A DNA stretch of 64,000 nt from assembly GCF_017874715.1 (NCBI RefSeq), contig NZ_JAGGLR010000027.1, positions 1 through 64,000 on the forward strand, read 5' to 3'. How positions within the stretch are numbered: position 1 is the stretch's first letter; the number at the start of each line of letters is the position of its first letter. This DNA comes from Streptomyces iranensis. Its GTDB lineage: Bacteria; Actinomycetota; Actinomycetes; Streptomycetales; Streptomycetaceae. Made by a program: the position numbers and the translations under genes. Below the pieces are notes generated by a model that saw nothing but the letters and a program-made list of their open reading frames with translations, did not search any database and was not told the DNA's origin. This document shows positions 8,863-16,806 of this stretch, piece after piece.

Positions 8863-9669
8863 TCAGCGGGCGTCGTCCGGAAGAAGCCGGGCCAGGGTGC
8901 GGACGGCCCGGTACTGAAGCGTTTTGATCGCACCCTCGTTCTTCCCCATGACCCGGGCGGTCTCGGCGACCGAGAGGCCCTGGAGGAAGCGGAGCGTCAC
9001 GCACTCCTGCTGCTGCGGGTTGAGTTTTCGCACCGCCTGCAGCAGGGCGGCGTTGGACAGCGATTCGAGGACGGAGTCCTCGGGGCTGCGCTCGACCTCG
9101 TTGGCGTCCAGCATCTCGCCGGTGGTGACCTCCAGCCGGAAGCGGCTGGACTTGAAGTGGTCGGCGACGAGGTTGCGGGCGATGGTCACCAGCCAGGCGC
9201 CGAAGTCGCGGCCCTGCCAGGTGAAGGTGCCGATGCGGCGCAGGGCGCGCAGGAACGTCTCGCTGGTGAGGTCCTCGGCCGTGGCCCGGCCGCCCACGCG
9301 GTAGTAGATGTAGCGGTAGACCGTGTCGGCGTACTGGTCGTAGAGCCTGCCGAACGCCTCGGCCTCCCCGGCCTGGGCGCGCTCGACGAGGTCCATCATG
9401 CGGCGGCTGTCGCTGTCGGCGCCGGGGCGCCGGGCGGTGGGGGTGGAGCCGCGGGAGCGTCTGCTGACCGCGGCGCCGCCGTCCGCCAGGGCGTAGCACG
9501 GACCGGCCTGGCCGGGGCGGTCGACCGTGCCGACGGCTGGGCTGACGGGCTGTGGGGTGGCGAGGGCGGGGACGGCATACGCGGTGGGGACAAAGCCGCG
9601 CAGACAGTCGAGGACCGTTGCGCGCAGCGTAGCCAGGCCCGAGGCGTCAACCCCGACGTGTGGGTACAC
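8863..9669 (-). CDS. bldN: ECF sigma factor BldN, with N-terminal pro-sequence
   Basis: A 268-residue ECF sigma factor. Sigma region 2 runs from about 95 to 160 (AFGRLYDQYADTVYRYIYYR and then DLTSETFLRALRRI), and region 4 from about 205 to 262 (LNPQQQECVTLRFLQGLSVA, then the recognition helix). Ahead of region 2 is an extension of roughly 85-90 residues, starting MYPHVGVDASGL, which matches the pro-BldN extension known in S. coelicolor to be removed during development. BldN is needed for aerial hyphae and drives chaplin, rodlin and bldM expression. A GTG start with GGGAG six bases upstream was used. The anti-sigma gene follows on the same strand. Confidence 0.95.
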   Translation of the reverse strand: MYPHVGVDASGLATLRATVLDCLRGFVPTAYAVPALATPQPVSPAVGTVDRPGQAGPCYALADGGAAVSRRSRGSTPTARRPGADSDSRRMMDLVERAQAGEAEAFGRLYDQYADTVYRYIYYRVGGRATAEDLTSETFLRALRRIGTFTWQGRDFGAWLVTIARNLVADHFKSSRFRLEVTTGEMLDANEVERSPEDSVLESLSNAALLQAVRKLNPQQQECVTLRFLQGLSVAETARVMGKNEGAIKTLQYRAVRTLARLLPDDAR

Positions 9670-9761
9670 GGGACTCCCAGAGGCAGAGCTTCCATCACGT
9701 GCAGTACGGGACCGTCACCCGCCGTAGGGACGCGTGGGTACCGGTTTGCGTCTAAGGAGAA

Positions 9762-9774
9762 TAACGCTTCGTAC
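9762..9774. promoter_or_regulatory. Candidate BldD operator, bldN-proximal
   Basis: TAACGCTTCGTAC matches the remembered BldD consensus TNACNCWGNGTNA at 7 of the 9 fixed positions. It is 93-105 bases upstream of the bldN start. BldD is known to repress bldN in S. coelicolor; that this is the site is inference. Confidence 0.4.
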
Positions 9775-9996
9775 AGGCGGCACTACACCCAGTTGCTCAA
9801 ATCATCGTTTCCGTTCGCTCTGTTATGGATTGATGACGCATCAAGTATCGAATGCGTACCGCCAATTGACCGGAACTGTTCGTGGGTTGTGCGATTGTGT
9901 GGCGTGTTGTGACAAAGCGGCGGTAAGGGGACTGGCGGGGGCGCTGTGGGGTAGGAAGCGCGGAATGACCGAAACAGGGCGGGCGCGTTCGGTTGG

Positions 9997-10009
9997 TGAC
10001 GCTGTGTAT
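9997..10009. promoter_or_regulatory. Candidate BldD operator, bldN-distal
   Basis: TGACGCTGTGTAT matches TNACNCWGNGTNA at 8 of 9 fixed positions and is the best BldD-like site seen here. It lies about 330 bases upstream of the bldN start, which would imply a distant promoter or a looping arrangement with the proximal site. Confidence 0.5.
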
Positions 10010-10184
10010 CGATGGGTACGTCGTCACGGAGCGCGATCGGCGGTCAACCTTGACCGTCCTCGGTCACGGTCGTACGCAGGCGGTCAGCACCGCCCGAACG
10101 GGGCACTCCGGAAGGGGCTCAACGGGAGGTCAGGCGGGGGATCAGGGGTGACGCCAGGGAGCGAGCGGGCCCCGGCCGCGGTGG

Positions 10185-11108
10185 TCAGCGGCGCCGGCGG
10201 TGCAGGGCCACGGCGGCCGCCGTGCCGCCCGCCACCGCGCCCACCCCGGCCGCCGCCGGGATGCCGATCTTGGCCGCTTTACGTCCGGTGCGGTAGTCGC
10301 GCAGTCGCCAGCCGTGCTCACGGGCGTGCCTGCGCAGCCGGGTGTCCGGATTCACCGCGTACGGATGGCCCACGATCGACAGCATCGGGATGTCGTTGGC
10401 GGAGTCGCTGTAGGCCGCGCAGCGGGTCAGGTCCAGCCCCTCGGCCCCCGCCAGCGCCCGTACGGCCTCGGCCTTGGCCGGGCCGTGCAGCGGCTCGCCG
10501 ACCAGCCGGCCGGTGTAGATGCCGCCCACCGACTCGGCCACCGTGCCCAGCGCCCCGGTCAGCCCCAGTCGCCGGGCGATGATCGTCGCGGTCTCGACCG
10601 GCGCGGCGGTCACCAGCCAGACCCGCTGCCCGGCGTCCAGATGGGCCTGGGCGAGGGCGCGGGTGCCGGGCCAGATGCGGTCGGCCATGTACTCGTCGTA
10701 GATCTCCTCGCCGATCGACATCAGCTCGGCGACCCGGTGGCCCTTGACGATGGACAGGGCGCTGCTGCGCACGTCCTCCATATGCGCCGGATCCTCGACC
10801 CCGGCCATCCGGAACCAGGTCTGCTGCCAGGCGAAGCGGGCGAGCTCGCGCTTGCGGAAGAAGTGCCGCTTGTAGAGGCCGCGGCCGAAGTGGAAGAGGG
10901 CGGCGCCCTGCATGACCGTGTTGTCCAGGTCGAAGAAGGCGGCGGCCCGCTCGTCCCCGACAACGGGGAACTCCGGTTCGGCGGGGGGCTGTGCCGCGGG
11001 GGTCTCGGCCGACGACTTGCGCGCGGCCTCGGCCGATGCCTCTCCGGCGAGGACGCTCCGCTCGGTGGCGGGTCGTCGACGTCGGGTGAACCATCCCAGT
11101 GCGGCCAT
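10185..11108 (-). CDS. HAD-IB family phosphatase (SerB-like)
   Basis: A 307-residue HAD subfamily IB protein. Motif I is AFFDLDNTVM (DxD at the DLD), the cap lies at about 90-150, motif II is LVTAAP, and motif III/IV includes KAEAVRAL and YSDSANDIPML. After the catalytic domain comes a C-terminal basic tail with one hydrophobic segment (about 280-300, AAAGVGAVAGGTAAAVAL), probably a membrane anchor. Relatives dephosphorylate phosphoserine or lysophosphatidic-type substrates; the substrate here is unknown. The ATG at 11108 was chosen over one 30 bases upstream because MAALGWFTRRRR is the conserved beginning; the ribosome site is weak in both cases. Confidence 0.85.
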   Translation of the reverse strand: MAALGWFTRRRRPATERSVLAGEASAEAARKSSAETPAAQPPAEPEFPVVGDERAAAFFDLDNTVMQGAALFHFGRGLYKRHFFRKRELARFAWQQTWFRMAGVEDPAHMEDVRSSALSIVKGHRVAELMSIGEEIYDEYMADRIWPGTRALAQAHLDAGQRVWLVTAAPVETATIIARRLGLTGALGTVAESVGGIYTGRLVGEPLHGPAKAEAVRALAGAEGLDLTRCAAYSDSANDIPMLSIVGHPYAVNPDTRLRRHAREHGWRLRDYRTGRKAAKIGIPAAAGVGAVAGGTAAAVALHRRRR

Positions 11109-11237
11109 GGGGCGAGCATAGCCAGCGCTCCGGCGCATCCCGTTACGCCCGGGTGTCGGGCCGATTCAGGTTACGCGAAAGGGATGCGCGCAAGGGATGC
11201 GCGCAAGGGTGGGACGAGCCCGCGCCGGGGGCCGGAA

Positions 11238-11516
11238 TCAGCCGCCGAGCGCGGTGCGCAGCCGCTGGGGGTTCACCCGCCAGAAGTCGTGCTGCTCGCC
11301 GTCGATCAGCACCACCGGGATCTGCTCCCAGTAGGCGCGGTACAGCTCCTCGTCCTGGGTGATGTCCTTCTTCTCCCAGGGGGTGCCCAGCTCGCCGCAG
11401 ACCTCCTCGACCACGGCCTCGGCGGCCTCGCACAGATGGCAGTCGGGCTTGCCGATCAGCGTGACCGTGCGCTCGGTGGGCTTCTTGCGCGGGGCGCGGC
11501 GCAGCAACGGACTCAT
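11238..11516 (-). CDS. Glutaredoxin-like protein
   Basis: A 92-residue thioredoxin-fold protein with the redox motif CHLC (GKPDCHLCEAAEAVVEEV), the cis-Pro region IPVVLIDGEQH, and a C-terminal RVNPQRLRTAL helix. This is the short glutaredoxin-family (DUF836-like) protein that lies beside rex in streptomycetes. It would act as a small cytosolic thiol-disulfide protein; partners are unknown. The start at 11516 begins MSPLLRR; an in-frame ATG lies nine bases further upstream. Confidence 0.83.
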   Translation of the reverse strand: MSPLLRRAPRKKPTERTVTLIGKPDCHLCEAAEAVVEEVCGELGTPWEKKDITQDEELYRAYWEQIPVVLIDGEQHDFWRVNPQRLRTALGG

Positions 11517-11871
11517 GCTCACCATTCTGCCCGCCCGCGCGAGCGGCGGGTCCGCTCCCGGCGAGTTCGGAAGTGGGCTCTCGGTCGATTACGATCGTGG
11601 GCGTTTTGTTGCTGTCCGGGGGTAAAAAGGTGAGGAGTGAGGGCCTGTGCTCCCGTCGGCGGCCCAGCGGGGCGGGCGAGCCCGCGGGGAACGGTGCGAC
11701 GCAGGTAGTGGTTCCGCGGCTGGCTCGATAGGGCGCGTGACACCGGTCACTTTGCCAGGACAAAGCGGACACCATCTTTGTGCACGCGTTCACAAAGACA
11801 TAGCCTGCTGTCGATGGGGCGGTCATGAAACACCCGGCCGCCCGCAGCCTCGCTCTACCCGCAGGAGCACC
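11517..11871. other. Divergent intergenic region upstream of rex
   Basis: A 355-base gap between the leftward glutaredoxin-like gene and rex. Apart from the Rex operator at 11776-11797 I see no gene. The long open frame that enters rex from 11647 is not supported, because the rex start with its ribosome site is at 11872. Confidence 0.6.
11776..11797. promoter_or_regulatory. Rex operator (ROP)
   Basis: The core TGTGCACGCGTTCACA at 11779-11794, extended by CTT and AAG on the flanks, matches the remembered Streptomyces Rex operator TGTGAACGCGTTCACA with one mismatch. It lies 75-96 bases upstream of the rex start, so Rex very probably represses its own operon and releases it when the NADH/NAD+ ratio rises. 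Confidence 0.92.
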
Positions 11872-12675
11872 GTGGCAACTGGCCGAACTCACCGACCGGC
11901 GACCCGCAGCCGAGGGATCCCCGAGGCCACCGTCGCCCGGCTACCGCTGTATCTGCGTGCGCTGACCGCTCTCTCCGAGCGTTCGGTGCCCACAGTGTCC
12001 TCGGAGGAGCTGGCCACCGCGGCCGGCGTCAATTCGGCCAAGCTGCGCAAGGACTTCTCCTATCTCGGTTCGTACGGCACCCGCGGTGTCGGCTACGACG
12101 TGGAGTACCTCGTCTACCAGATCTCGCGGGAGCTCGGGCTCACCCAGGACTGGCCGGTTGTGATCGTCGGCATCGGTAACCTCGGCGCCGCGCTCGCCAA
12201 CTACGGCGGCTTCGCCTCCCGTGGCTTCCGGGTCGCCGCGCTGATCGACGCCGACCCCGCGATGGCCGGGAAGCCGGTCGCGGGCATCCCGGTGCAGCAC
12301 ACCGACGAGCTCGAGAAGATCATCACCGACAACGGCGTCTCGATCGGCGTCATCGCCACCCCGGCGGGCGCGGCCCAGCAGGTCTGTGACCGGCTGGTGG
12401 CCGCCGGGATCACCTCGATCCTCAACTTCGCGCCCACCGTGCTGTCCGTTCCGGACGGGGTGGACGTGCGCAAGGTCGATCTCTCGATCGAGCTGCAGAT
12501 CCTCGCCTTCCACGAGCAGCGCAAGGCGGGCGAGGAGGGCAGCGCCCCCGAGGAGGCCGCGGGGGCGGTTCCACCGCCGCCCGCGGCGCCCCACCGAGCG
12601 CCCTCCGGCGCCCCCGGCGCCGACAGCGGCCGGCAAGGACCTGACGGGGACGTGCCCGCCGTGATGCCGGCATGA
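11872..12675 (+). CDS. rex: Redox-sensing transcriptional repressor Rex
   Basis: A 267-residue repressor with an N-terminal winged helix (IPEATVARLPLYLRAL, then SSEELATAAGVNSAKLRKDF) and a Rossmann domain with the NAD(H)-binding VIVGIGNLGAAL (about 103-114), ending in the domain-swapped C-terminal helix LSIELQILAFHEQRK. A low-complexity Pro/Ala/Gly tail of about 50 residues follows. Rex binds DNA when NADH is low and controls respiratory genes. The GTG at 11872 was chosen because GCAGGAGCAC lies just upstream and the family begins around VATGRTHRP. Its stop overlaps hemA (ATGA), tying redox sensing to haem synthesis. Confidence 0.96.
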   Translation: MATGRTHRPATRSRGIPEATVARLPLYLRALTALSERSVPTVSSEELATAAGVNSAKLRKDFSYLGSYGTRGVGYDVEYLVYQISRELGLTQDWPVVIVGIGNLGAALANYGGFASRGFRVAALIDADPAMAGKPVAGIPVQHTDELEKIITDNGVSIGVIATPAGAAQQVCDRLVAAGITSILNFAPTVLSVPDGVDVRKVDLSIELQILAFHEQRKAGEEGSAPEEAAGAVPPPPAAPHRAPSGAPGADSGRQGPDGDVPAVMPA

Positions 12676-14159
12676 GTCTCCTCGTCGTCGGACTGAGCCA
12701 TCGCAGCGCGCCCGTGAGCGTGCTGGAGCGCGCCGCCCTGGTGGGGGACGAGCCCGCGAAGCTGGTGCAGGACACCCTCGCCGCCGAGCCCGCCACCGAG
12801 GCCGCGGTGCTGGCCACCTGCAACCGCATCGAGCTCTACGCCGACGTGGACAAGTTCCACGCCGGGGTCGCCGAGCTGTCCACGCTGCTCGCCCAGCACA
12901 CCGGCGTCGGACTGGACGAGCTCACCCCGTACCTCTACGTCCACTACGAGGACCGGGCCGTCCACCATCTGTTCTCGGTGGCCTGCGGGCTGGACTCGAT
13001 GGTCGTGGGCGAGGGCCAGATCCTCGGCCAGATCAAGGACGCGCTGGCGCTGGGGCAGGAGCTGCACACCGCCGGGCGGCTGCTGAACGATCTCTTCCAG
13101 CAGGCACTGCGGGTCGGCAAGCGGGCCCACAGCGAGACCGGGATCGACCGGGCGGGCCAGTCGCTGGTCACCTTCGGCCTGGAGCAGCTGGCCCAGGGCG
13201 CGCCGGTGGCGGAGTGGGCCCGGGGCAGGCGTGCCCTGGTGATCGGCGCCGGTTCGATGTCCTCGCTGGCCGCGGCGACGCTCGCGCGCGCCGGTGTATC
13301 AGAACTGGTGATCGCCAACAGGACGTTGGAGCGGGCGCTGCGCTTGGCCGAGTCCCTGGCCCAGCAGCACGCCGCCACACCGGCCGCGATCACCCCTGTC
13401 GGTGATGACACCTCCGCCGGTGCGGAAACGTTGCGCGAGGGCCTGGTGGCCCGCGCCGTGCCCCGGGACCGGGTCTCCGCCGAGCTGCCGCACGCCGACA
13501 TCGTCGTGTCCTGTACGGGCGCGACCGGGCTGGTCCTGACCGCCGCCGAGCTGCGCACCGCGCTCGCCCAGCGCGCGGCCTGCCCGCCCGGGGCGCACCG
13601 CGCGGAGGCGGACGTCTCGCTGCTGGATCTGGCGATGCCGCGCGACATAGACGCGGCGGCGCACCGGATCGAGGGGCTGCACCTGGTCGACATCGAGTCC
13701 CTCGCCGAGGCGGCCGCCGAGCCGTCCGGCGCGCCGGGCTCGTCCGCCGGGGCGATGGCCGCCGACGTGGACAGGGTGCGGGCCATCGTCTCCGAGGAGG
13801 TGGCCGCCTTCGGGGCGGCCCAGCGTGCCGCGCACATCACCCCGACGGTGGTCGCGCTGCGTACCATGGCGGCGGACGTCGTCGCCAGTGAGATCGCCCG
13901 CCTCGACGGGCGGCTTCCCGATCTGGACGACAAGCAGCGGGCCGAGATCACGCAGACCGTGCGCCGGGTCGTCGACAAGCTGCTGCACGCGCCCACCGTG
14001 CGGGTCAAGCAGCTCGCGAGCACTCCGGGAGGCGCCGGTTACGCGGACGCGCTGCGGGAGCTCTTCGACCTCGATCCGCAGGCGGTCGCCGCCGTCAGCC
14101 GCGCCGACGGCTCGGCCCGCACCGCAGAACCGAACGACCCGAAGGGAGGCCGGGCATGA
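12672..14159 (+). CDS. hemA: Glutamyl-tRNA reductase
   Basis: A 495-residue enzyme that reduces glutamyl-tRNA to glutamate-1-semialdehyde, the first committed step of C5 tetrapyrrole synthesis. The catalytic Cys is C50 in LATCNRIELYA. GLDSMVVGEGQILGQIKDAL is the family block, ALVIGAGSMSSLAAATL the NADPH-binding loop, and the C-terminal dimerisation helices end near 450. An insert of Ala/Ser/Gly-rich sequence around 350 is typical of actinobacterial forms. The start ATGA overlaps the rex stop, and its own stop overlaps hemC. Confidence 0.96.
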   Translation: MSLLVVGLSHRSAPVSVLERAALVGDEPAKLVQDTLAAEPATEAAVLATCNRIELYADVDKFHAGVAELSTLLAQHTGVGLDELTPYLYVHYEDRAVHHLFSVACGLDSMVVGEGQILGQIKDALALGQELHTAGRLLNDLFQQALRVGKRAHSETGIDRAGQSLVTFGLEQLAQGAPVAEWARGRRALVIGAGSMSSLAAATLARAGVSELVIANRTLERALRLAESLAQQHAATPAAITPVGDDTSAGAETLREGLVARAVPRDRVSAELPHADIVVSCTGATGLVLTAAELRTALAQRAACPPGAHRAEADVSLLDLAMPRDIDAAAHRIEGLHLVDIESLAEAAAEPSGAPGSSAGAMAADVDRVRAIVSEEVAAFGAAQRAAHITPTVVALRTMAADVVASEIARLDGRLPDLDDKQRAEITQTVRRVVDKLLHAPTVRVKQLASTPGGAGYADALRELFDLDPQAVAAVSRADGSARTAEPNDPKGGRA

Positions 14160-15145
14160 ACCCCACCCCCTCACCCGCCGCCTCCGGCGGCGCTCCGCCG
14201 CTGCGCCTGGGCACCCGCCGCAGCGCGCTCGCCATGGCCCAGTCCGGTCTGGTCGCGGACCTGGTCCGCGAGGTCACCGGGCGCCCTGTCGAGCTCGTCG
14301 AGATCACCACGTACGGCGACACCTCGCGGGAGCACCTCGCACAGATCGGCGGCGCCGGCGTCTTCGTATCGGCGCTGCGCGAGGCGCTGCTCAGGGGCGA
14401 GATCGACCTGGCCGTGCACTCGCTGAAGGACCTTCCCACCGCGCAGCCGGAGGGGCTGACGCTGGCCGCGGTCCCGCGCCGGGAGGATCCGCGCGACGCG
14501 CTGATCGCCCGGGACGGGCTCGCCTTCGCCCAGCTTCCGCCGGGGTCCCGGATAGGCACCGGATCCCCGCGCCGCGCGGCCCAGCTGAACGCGTGGGCCC
14601 GCTCCCTCGGCCTCGACATCGAGACCGTGCCGATACGCGGCAATGTCGGCACCCGCATCGGCTACGTCCGCTCGGGACGGCTGGACGCCGTGGTGCTCGC
14701 CGCCGCCGGTCTGATCCGTCTGGGGCGGATCGGCGAGGCGACCGAGCTGCTCGACGCCGACCATGTTTTGCCCGCCCCCGGCCAGGGGGCCCTGGCAGTG
14801 GAGTGTGCCGCGTCCAGCGTGCCGCTCGCTGCCCGGCTCGCCGAGATCGACGACCCGTCCACACGGGTCGCCGTGACCGCCGAGCGATCCCTGCTCGCCG
14901 CCCTGGAGGCCGGCTGCAGCGCACCCGTGGGGGCGCTGGCCGACCTGTTGGGCGACGGTCAGGCTGTCACCGAAATGCGCCTGCGCGGCGTCGTCGGCAC
15001 GCTCGACGGCACGACGCTGGTGCAGCTGTCCACCACCGGTCCCGTACCCGCATCGCCCAGTGCGGCCGCGGACCTCGGTCGCGTACTCGCTGCCGAGATG
15101 CTCGCCAAGGGTGCGGCCGGTCTTATGGGGGAGCGAGCACTTTGA
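14156..15145 (+). CDS. hemC: Hydroxymethylbilane synthase (porphobilinogen deaminase)
   Basis: A 329-residue enzyme that polymerises four porphobilinogen units into hydroxymethylbilane. Seen are the N-terminal RLGTRRSALAMAQ, the active-site HSLKDLPT, GTGSPRRAAQL, the RGNVGTR loop, and LEAGCSAPVGALA, where the Cys carries the dipyrromethane cofactor. The gene overlaps hemA by four bases and the TTG start of hemD overlaps its stop, so the hem genes are translated as a coupled unit. Confidence 0.96.
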   Translation: MNPTPSPAASGGAPPLRLGTRRSALAMAQSGLVADLVREVTGRPVELVEITTYGDTSREHLAQIGGAGVFVSALREALLRGEIDLAVHSLKDLPTAQPEGLTLAAVPRREDPRDALIARDGLAFAQLPPGSRIGTGSPRRAAQLNAWARSLGLDIETVPIRGNVGTRIGYVRSGRLDAVVLAAAGLIRLGRIGEATELLDADHVLPAPGQGALAVECAASSVPLAARLAEIDDPSTRVAVTAERSLLAALEAGCSAPVGALADLLGDGQAVTEMRLRGVVGTLDGTTLVQLSTTGPVPASPSAAADLGRVLAAEMLAKGAAGLMGERAL

Positions 15146-16806
15146 ACCCCACCGCCCCGAATCACCCCGGCTGCGGACACGTCACCTTTCTCGGTGCGGG
15201 CCCCGGAGATCCGGGCCTGCTGACCTTGCGCGCCGTGGAGGCACTCGCCACCGCGGACGTGTTGATCGCCGACCCTCAAGTGCTCGACGTGGTGCGTCAG
15301 CACGTCAGGCCGGGCGTGGCCGCGGAGGCTCAGGGCACGCCGCAGCAGGCGGACGCTGATGGGTCGTCAGGCACCGCCACCGTCCCGGTACTAAGGGACA
15401 GCGCCAATCTTGTCATGACGGCCGCGCGCGGCGGCAAGCGGGTCGTGCGCGCGGTCGCGGGCGACCCCGGCCTCGACGGATACGCCGCCGACGAGATGCT
15501 CGCCTGCGCGGCCGAGGGCATCGTCTTCGAGGTGGTGCCCGGTGTGGCCGCCGCGGTGGGCGTGCCCGCCTACGCGGGGGTGCCGCTGCGGGACGCCCAC
15601 AGCGCGGATGTGCGCTTCGTGGACGCCCTGAGCGCCGACGAGCGCTGCTGGAGCGAGATCGGCTCGTCCGACGCGACCGCCGTGGTCTCCGCGACCCTGG
15701 AGACGGTGGCCGCCGCCGCGGGTGAGCTGGTGGCCGCGGGCCGCAAGCCGGACACCCCGCTCACCGTCACCGTCGCGGGCACCACCACCCGCCAGCGGAC
15801 CTGGACCGCGACGCTGGGGACCATCGCCCAGGTGCTGAAGGCGGCCAAGGTACTGCCGTCGCCGCAGGGCGCCCAGTCGGTGATAGCCGTGGTCGGCGAG
15901 CAGAGCGCGGCCGGCCGGCGCGATCAGCTGTCATGGTTCGAATCCAAGCCGCTGTTCGGCTGGAAGGTCCTGGTGCCGCGCACCAAGGAGCAGGCCGCCT
16001 CGCTCTCCGATCAGCTGCGCGGCTACGGCGCGGTGCCCAGTGAGGTGCCGACCATCGCCGTGGAGCCGCCGCGCACCCCGCAGCAGATGGAGCGCGCGGT
16101 CAAGGGCCTGGTCACCGGGCGCTATGAGTGGATCGCCTTCACCTCGGTCAACGCGGTCAAGGCGGTGCGCGAGAAGTTCGAGGAGTACGGGCTCGACGCC
16201 CGCGCGTTCGCCGGGATCAAGGTCGCGGCGGTGGGCGAGCAGACCGCGAAGTCGCTGATCGACTTCGGGGTGAAGCCGGATCTGGTGCCCAGCGGTGAGC
16301 AGTCCGCGGCCGGGCTGCTGGAGGACTGGCCGCCGTACGACCCGGTGTTCGACCCGATCGACCGGGTGTTCCTGCCGCGCGCCGACATCGCGACGGAGAC
16401 CCTGGTCGCCGGGCTGATCGAGCTGGGCTGGGAGGTCGACGACGTGACCGCGTACCGCACCGTGCGCGCCTCGCCGCCGCCGGCCGAGACCCGTGAGGCC
16501 ATCAAGGGCGGCGGGTTCGACGCGGTGCTCTTCACCTCGTCGTCCACTGTGCGGAACCTCGTCGGCATCGCGGGCAAGCCGCACAATGTCACTGTCATCG
16601 CCTGTATCGGCCCGGCCACCGCGAAGACCGCGGAGGAGCACGGACTGCGGGTGGATGTGCTGTCGCCCGAGCCCTCGGTGCTCAAGCTGGCCGAGGCGCT
16701 CGCGGACTTCGGGGCGGCGCGGCGGCAGGCCGCGATCGAGGCCGGGGAGCCGGTCACCCGCCCGAGCGAGCGACGGCCTGGTTCGCGAAGGAGGGCACGC
16801 TCTTGA
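15142..16806 (+). CDS. hemD: Fused SUMT-like / uroporphyrinogen-III synthase
   Basis: A 554-residue two-domain protein. Residues about 10-250 have the fold pattern of uroporphyrinogen-III methyltransferase (VTFLGAGPGDPGLLTLRAVE near the start, FEVVPGVAAAVGVPAYAGVP later), and about 265-535 form the HemD uroporphyrinogen-III synthase domain (WKVLVPRTKEQAASLSDQL, IAFTSVNAV, DAVLFTSSSTV). The methyltransferase part is divergent: the usual GGDPFVFGRG loop reads AGDPGLDGYA. A TTG start overlapping the hemC TGA was chosen; no better start exists upstream, and the open frame that continues 400 codons leftward is a shadow of hemC. HemD closes the linear tetrapyrrole with ring-D inversion. Confidence 0.9.
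   Translation: MNPTAPNHPGCGHVTFLGAGPGDPGLLTLRAVEALATADVLIADPQVLDVVRQHVRPGVAAEAQGTPQQADADGSSGTATVPVLRDSANLVMTAARGGKRVVRAVAGDPGLDGYAADEMLACAAEGIVFEVVPGVAAAVGVPAYAGVPLRDAHSADVRFVDALSADERCWSEIGSSDATAVVSATLETVAAAAGELVAAGRKPDTPLTVTVAGTTTRQRTWTATLGTIAQVLKAAKVLPSPQGAQSVIAVVGEQSAAGRRDQLSWFESKPLFGWKVLVPRTKEQAASLSDQLRGYGAVPSEVPTIAVEPPRTPQQMERAVKGLVTGRYEWIAFTSVNAVKAVREKFEEYGLDARAFAGIKVAAVGEQTAKSLIDFGVKPDLVPSGEQSAAGLLEDWPPYDPVFDPIDRVFLPRADIATETLVAGLIELGWEVDDVTAYRTVRASPPPAETREAIKGGGFDAVLFTSSSTVRNLVGIAGKPHNVTVIACIGPATAKTAEEHGLRVDVLSPEPSVLKLAEALADFGAARRQAAIEAGEPVTRPSERRPGSRRRARS

Larger units (their letters stand above)
9670..10184. other. Long non-coding region upstream of bldN
   Basis: A 515-base gap between bldN and the HAD-IB gene, both read leftward. 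It has no plausible coding frame and is less GC-rich than its surroundings near 9750-9850. It holds two BldD-box-like palindromes (9762-9774 and 9997-10009) and a perfect 16-base palindrome at 10041-10056. This looks like a large regulatory region for bldN with a long 5' leader. Confidence 0.7.

Noticed and set aside
9734..10582. A 282-codon plus-strand frame upstream of bldN
   Set aside because: It runs over the regulatory region and antisense to the HAD-IB gene; it is Arg/Pro-rich with no domain.
13825..15141. 439 further codons in frame upstream of hemD
   Set aside because: They lie in the wrong frame over hemA and hemC; the TTG overlapping the hemC stop is the supported start.
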